Part shown: piece after piece, positions 59,941 through 64,000 of the stretch | How positions within the stretch are numbered: the first letter of the stretch is position 1 | Layout of the letters: each line of letters starts with the position of its first letter | Source of the DNA: Monosiga brevicollis MX1 | Lineage: Eukaryota; Opisthokonta; Choanoflagellata; Craspedida; Salpingoecidae | Direction: 5' to 3' | Assembly (NCBI RefSeq): GCF_000002865.3 | Contig: NW_001865069.1 | Span: 137,555 to 201,554, forward strand | Length of the DNA stretch: 64,000 nt | Position numbers and translations under genes: made by a program | The notes under the pieces: generated by a model | Told to the model about the DNA's origin: nothing | What the model saw: the letters and a program-made list of their open reading frames with translations, nothing else | Database searches by the model: none

Positions 59941-61134
59941 TCAGAGTTTGGCGGCGATAGGGCGCGCTTCCTGGGCTGGAAGGCTGGCGGGAAGAGACCA
60001 AAAATCGGCAATGTCCTTGGCGACGGTCGACGCGTCGTTCATGTGCACATGGTGGTTGCCTTCCACGTACGCCAGGCGAAGTGTCGGCATGGCTTCCTGA
60101 AGGGCAGCGAGTTGGCGTTGTGTCTCGTCCGGGGGCGCCGTGCGCAGACCATCATTGGCCAAGATGGCCAAAGTTGGGCACTGGATGCGCCGGGCAAAGC
60201 TGAGCGCCTGCTTGGGCGTGAAGCGATAGGGAGTGACCTGTTTGACCAAAAGGTCACGATTGAAGACAAATTGCCCCGGTTTTACTTGACGCACGCTTCG
60301 TGGGAATAGATAGGGGAGGGCATGGGATTCGACGTCGGGGTTCCCCTTGGCCAACCGCTGGAAGGCCACCTCCAAACTCATTGGGGTTTGCGCTGCAGCC
60401 TTGGTATGCAGCACCAACCAATTTTCAATGCTCGAGGCCAGGCGGCTGGCCGCTGCAGCGTCGTCGGCGGTAATGGGTACCACACCTAAAGGAGGCAAAA
60501 GCACAAAGCAAGAGGCAACGCACGATTAAGGTTGCTCACCGCGTTACTGCGCCAAGTTCAGTGCGATGCCGGCACGTGTGACGACAAGCTGCACAACAAT
60601 TGCCGTGCGAAACGGACCGTCAACGAGGACGAGGCTGGTGATCTGCTCTGGAAAGGCTCCTGCATATAGAAAGGAGATCATGGCACCCATGCTGTGGCCG
60701 AGCAGGTGGAATCGAGTTTCGGGAGCTGCTTGATCGCGAAGCTGCTGCATGACCATGGCAATGTCACGCACATAGTCGGAGACGGCATACCCCATGCCAT
60801 TGCCACGGTGTGTCGAGTAGCCGTGCCCGGGCAAGTCAATGGCCACATACTGGCGGTCTTTGGGCAGATGGGCGAGCAAGGGCAGCCAGCAATCGGCGTG
60901 CTCGAGCCAGCCGTGGATAGCCACCACTACGTCTCGACTCGGAGGTCCGTGGGACCAGCCACCGACATGCCCACCCGGGGTGGGAAAGCGACGTTCCACG
61001 ACTTCAAAGGGAAGCGGGGGCCTCTCTGCCGAAAGGGGGTGTGTCTTCGGGGCTGCACTTGCCATGGTCCTGCGAAAGCTTGGCCACCGACCGACCGCCA
61101 CCGAGGATCGGTAGACCAATCGAGCGCGCCACAT
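59941..61134 (-). CDS. SERHL-like alpha/beta hydrolase
   Basis: A serine hydrolase-like alpha/beta fold protein of 367 residues from two exons, 61134-60576 and 60485-59941, which join in phase 1. The arginine-rich, acid-free N-terminus (MWRARLVYRSSVAVGRWPSF) looks like a mitochondrial presequence; a second ATG follows at MASAAPKT. The core shows AIHGWLEHADCWLPLL, IDLPGHGYSTH, the nucleophile elbow GHSMG (Ser near residue 148) and the catalytic His in VEGNHHVHM near the end. LAKGNPDV and FVFNRDLLV match SERHL family motifs I remember. SERHL proteins are thought peroxisomal, and the substrate is unknown. The C-terminus, PIAAKL, is also a possible weak PTS1-like ending. Confidence 0.85.
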
Positions 61135-61471
61135 GGGGGCGCCCCGTCGTCAAGACTTGGCGGCGACTGGTATCTAGTTACCTCTATCATGGGCAGACCA
61201 CTGATGCACTATTCCAATCCGCACTGGCTACCTCCCCATTGAAATCCCCCAGAGAGAGAGTGAGTGAATCTCACGCTGGAGGATCAGCGATCTCAATGCA
61301 CACAATCTGCAGCGATATAGCCACTTGAAGTAGATACATATGTACAACAAATGGTGTTTTGTTTCATCTTAAAGCCCACTTGTTGTCGGTAAAATACGAG
61401 TTTATGCAGATTTTTGTTGGCATTTTTTTTCTTTCTCTCCTCTCGCTGTGTCTGATCATTCACTGGCAGAT
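61135..61471. other. Divergent promoter region
   Basis: About 340 bases between two divergently transcribed genes, presumably holding both promoters. It includes a short GA run near 61251-61263 and an A+T-rich part near 61320-61440. No exon was seen. Confidence 0.5.
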
Positions 61472-64000
61472 ATGGCGGTGCGGGGACTTACGCGATCGGC
61501 GGTTGCGCTGGTGGTGCTGGCTGCCATGGGTGCCATGGCGACGGACCTGTCTCTGCACTTGAACGCTTCTAAAAATGAGCTCTCCTACTTCCTCTCCGTC
61601 AATGGCGCTGCCTGGCTCAACTCGGGTAGGCCTTTGTGCCAATTCACTTCCGATCGACTGGAGCCGCCCTTTGCGCACGTGCTTGCTTGAATCGCCCGCT
61701 TGCGATCCGATCGTGAAGCAGTGGATCTGCAGGGGATGATCCGGCTCTGGGGCGCAAGAGGCCCCCTGCTGCATACAATTGTTCAATGCCCTCATACCCC
61801 TTTTAACGTTTATTTATGGTAGCTGACACCAGGTTCTATGCTGATGGCCAGTGGTATTCGATCGCCAACCGCAGCCTGGAGGTTACCAGCACGGCCACAA
61901 CTCAGGGTTGGTCTCCTTGCTCACCACCAACCGCGACGGGTCTCTCATCAAGTCACACCATATCAAGCCCCGATCTGGCGCACTCTCATGTCACACCTTG
62001 TTCCCAGGATCGGATAGCTTTGGCGCCTACAGGAGGACCACCGCCAACGTGGCTAGCCCCGACAGCAAGTTAAAGGTACTTGCATCAACCATCATCAGGC
62101 ACATGAAATGCTCGTCTCGCCACACGCCTGTTCAATAGGTTTTGATGTCCTCGTCCCCCTCCCGAGTAGATGATTCTGTCCTTCTACGTGTACAACGACA
62201 ACTCTACCATCATCTTCGAGCAAACCTATGCCACCAGTGTGGCCAATGCCTCGGTGGGAAGCTGGGACGTGACCTCGGGCGCTTTCCCAAGCTTCAGTCC
62301 GATTCCAGCCAAGAAGCTCGGCGTTGCTAGCTGGCTCGGCACTTTTATCGACAACTCAGTTTACGGCCCGAACATCGGTGCGTGTTGCCGTCGCCGTCGC
62401 CTGGAGGCCCCATCCTTTCCTGTNNNNNNNNNNNNNNNNNNNNNNNNNNNNNNNNNNNNNNNNNNNNNNNNNNTGCTTCCAATGTGCGTACCCATTCATA
62501 TGCACCACTTCGATCATTCCCTTTCTGCTCGTTTGTTTTTGAAAGGCTGGCGTGAGTGGCGTCAGCTGTCGTGTGCCGAGATGTCTTGACCAGCCCTCAC
62601 CTGTACCTTCGTACCGCGTATGCCAGTTTATGGCAGCCTCGTTGCACGTTACTATGACCGAGCAAATCTCTGCTGGTGAGTTGCTGTTCGACTTTACGCA
62701 ATATCGAGCCTATCTAATTGCGTCGCCGCCTTGTCATCGGTCTGTACACCCTCGCACTGGCAACGCAGGCTACGTTGGCACTATGGAGGCCATCCCAGCC
62801 GGATCCAGTTTGCGATACATCATCAGCGCTTCAGACGCTGGCCTCAATAACGCCATGACTGCCTGGGGCGCCAAATTGATGGCCATGTACAACAAGACCA
62901 CGGAGCAGCGGGACAACGACTATACTCTCCAATACCTCGGTTATGTACGCTTTTCAAACTCGGATCCAGTTCACACCATGTCAGCATAGACCTGTTCGGT
63001 CATCAAACTTGGTTTCCGGCAGCATCTGTACTCATTTGCCTTTTGATCGCTGCTGTGCCTGACTTGACAGAATACCGATCATGGTGCCTACTGTACGTCA
63101 ATTTTAAAAGCCAGTCATTCTCCTCTGGGTCCTGGAGCACCCCTTGCCTCTGTTTGCTTTAGTTGCAGGTTGCAGGAACATATCCTTCTCAAAACTTGGT
63201 TCGCGCTGCTCTGAGGTCCGTTGGCGTAGACTACTACAAGCCTGACGCGGGTGGTGACTACAACAGCACTTTGGTCCGCCTGTGGGAATCAGCCAACAAA
63301 CAGGCCATCCCATACAAATGGATTTTGCTTGACTCTTGGTCAGATCCTCGCTTTGTGCCTTTGGACAAGCTTGTGCGGGGAACCAAGCGTAGTAGTTTGA
63401 CTCCTGAACTTGCCCCAACCGTCTAGGTGGTATTACAAGGGTCCCCACGACGGCGTGCTCAATTGGACGGGTAAGCCGCGATATTTTGGCGCTGTGTGTT
63501 CAAACAACCTGGTTCTTTCTCACATCTTGCTGCCCCAGCCATGCCAAGCATCTTCCCTCCTGGTGGTGTTGAGGGCCTGCAAGAATTTAACAAGATTACC
63601 CAATGGCCTGTCATTGGCCACAACCGCTGGTGGAGCCCAGAGACGTCCTATTCAAAGCAAAATGGCGGCGAATATGACTTTAGGTGTGCTCCAACCTCAT
63701 CCGACCAAGCCCCACCACTTGCACCAAGAAACCAGCCTGTCTGCCGTCTTATTCAAACGCCATGCCACCTAGTGACAAAAACGAAGGCAGCGCCGTTGTC
63801 CCCTTGGAGCAACGCTTCTGGGATGACCTCCTCAAGAGTAGTGCCACCTGGGGCCTGACCGTTTACGAACAAGACTGGCTGTGTAGGTGTTGCTCCCTCA
63901 GCGCGCTATGCAACTGGCGCTCAGGTGCATCGGAACTGACCGCGTCCATTTGGACGTCATCCTCTGCTTTTGATCACCACTCCAGACAACGAGCTGGAGA
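61472..64000 (+). CDS. Secreted glycosidase-like protein, partial
   Basis: The 5' part of a multi-exon gene that leaves the window at the right. The first exon (61472-61625) encodes a signal peptide (VALVVLAAMGAMATDLSLHL). Following exons begin near 61823, before 62027 (GSDSFGAYRRTTANVAS), 62170 (MILSFYVYNDNSTII) and 62769 (GYVGTMEAIPAG). Later pieces read LQYLGY, NTDHGAYY, PYKWILLDSW, WYYKGPHDGVLNWTAMPSIF and VIGHNRWW. The sequence of a TDxGAYY motif, an LDSWWYYKG-like strand and an NWT loop reminds me of a raffinose-synthase-like, TIM-barrel family of predicted glycosidases, but I cannot name it firmly. A run of N at 62424-62473 lies in an intron. The junction after NTDHGAY was not resolved. 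Confidence 0.55.
62424..62473. other. Assembly gap of 50 N
   Basis: Exactly fifty N bases, a conventional scaffold-gap length. It falls in an intron of the partial secreted protein, so the true intron length there is unknown. Confidence 0.99.

Noticed and set aside
88-60000. NEK1-like, IFT22 and CFAP45 as a ciliary gene cluster
   Set aside because: They are tens of kilobases apart with unrelated genes between and on different strands, so proximity is no more than expected in a flagellate genome.

Overview
The window looks like nuclear DNA of a compact, intron-rich unicellular eukaryote. The best guess is a choanoflagellate of the Monosiga type. The guess rests on animal-like single-copy families (NEK1-like kinase, IFT22, CFAP45, PIF1, acid-ceramidase/NAAA, a SYCP2-like meiotic protein), many short GT-AG introns of roughly 50-300 bases, G+C-rich codons, and many simple repeats. 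No rRNA, tRNA, CRISPR, transposon or virus-like element was recognised. One 50-base run of N (62424-62473) marks an assembly gap.

Layout. 0-3.3 kb: NEK1-like kinase (-). 4.0-9.3 kb: first arm of an inverted duplication carrying a SYCP2-like gene (-). 9.6-12.6 kb: ankyrin-repeat palmitoyltransferase with a DHYC active site (+). 13.3-20.4 kb: large signalling ATPase with Ras-like, PH, NACHT and WD40 parts (-). 20.4-23.2 kb: no gene seen. 23.2-28.0 kb: long coiled-coil protein with a polyQ tract (-). 29.1-30.7 kb: intronless two-helix membrane and coiled-coil protein (+). 31.7-32.6 kb: IFT22 (+). 32.9-36.2 kb: PIF1 helicase (-). 36.8-38.2 kb: HpcH/HpaI-type aldolase (-). 38.6-40.6 kb: acid-ceramidase/NAAA-like amidase (-). 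41.3-42.6 kb: multi-pass membrane protein whose 5' end is missing beside the second arm (-). 42.6-47.9 kb: second arm, with an intact SYCP2-like gene (+). 48.0-49.5 kb: sulfotransferase-like protein (+). 50.2-52.3 kb: CFAP45 (-). 52.3-58.0 kb: gene-poor, low-complexity DNA. 58.0-59.3 kb: bZIP factor (+). 59.9-61.1 kb: SERHL-like hydrolase (-). 61.5 kb to the end: secreted glycosidase-like protein, cut by the window edge (+).

The main discovery candidate is the pair of arms, each about 5.3 kb, in opposite orientation and about 33 kb apart. Both carry the same 12-exon gene. I read its product as a SYCP2 homologue: an armadillo-like N-terminus, an Spt16M-like domain, a basic/acidic linker and a C-terminal coiled coil. 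In the right copy all 12 exons join in frame to a 1,168-residue protein. The left copy has one extra base in exon 9, which ends its frame about two thirds of the way along. The arms are nearly identical, including a complex A/T homopolymer intron, while other parts show scattered differences. This suggests recent duplication or patchy gene conversion. The right arm ends about 55 bases from the first visible exon of the membrane-protein gene, which suggests that the duplication may have truncated that gene.

Three genes (NEK1-like, IFT22, CFAP45) belong to families that work in cilia and flagella, but they are scattered among unrelated genes and do not look like a functional cluster. Exon boundaries were placed by eye from splice dinucleotides, reading phase and remembered family sequences, so starts and some junctions are approximate.
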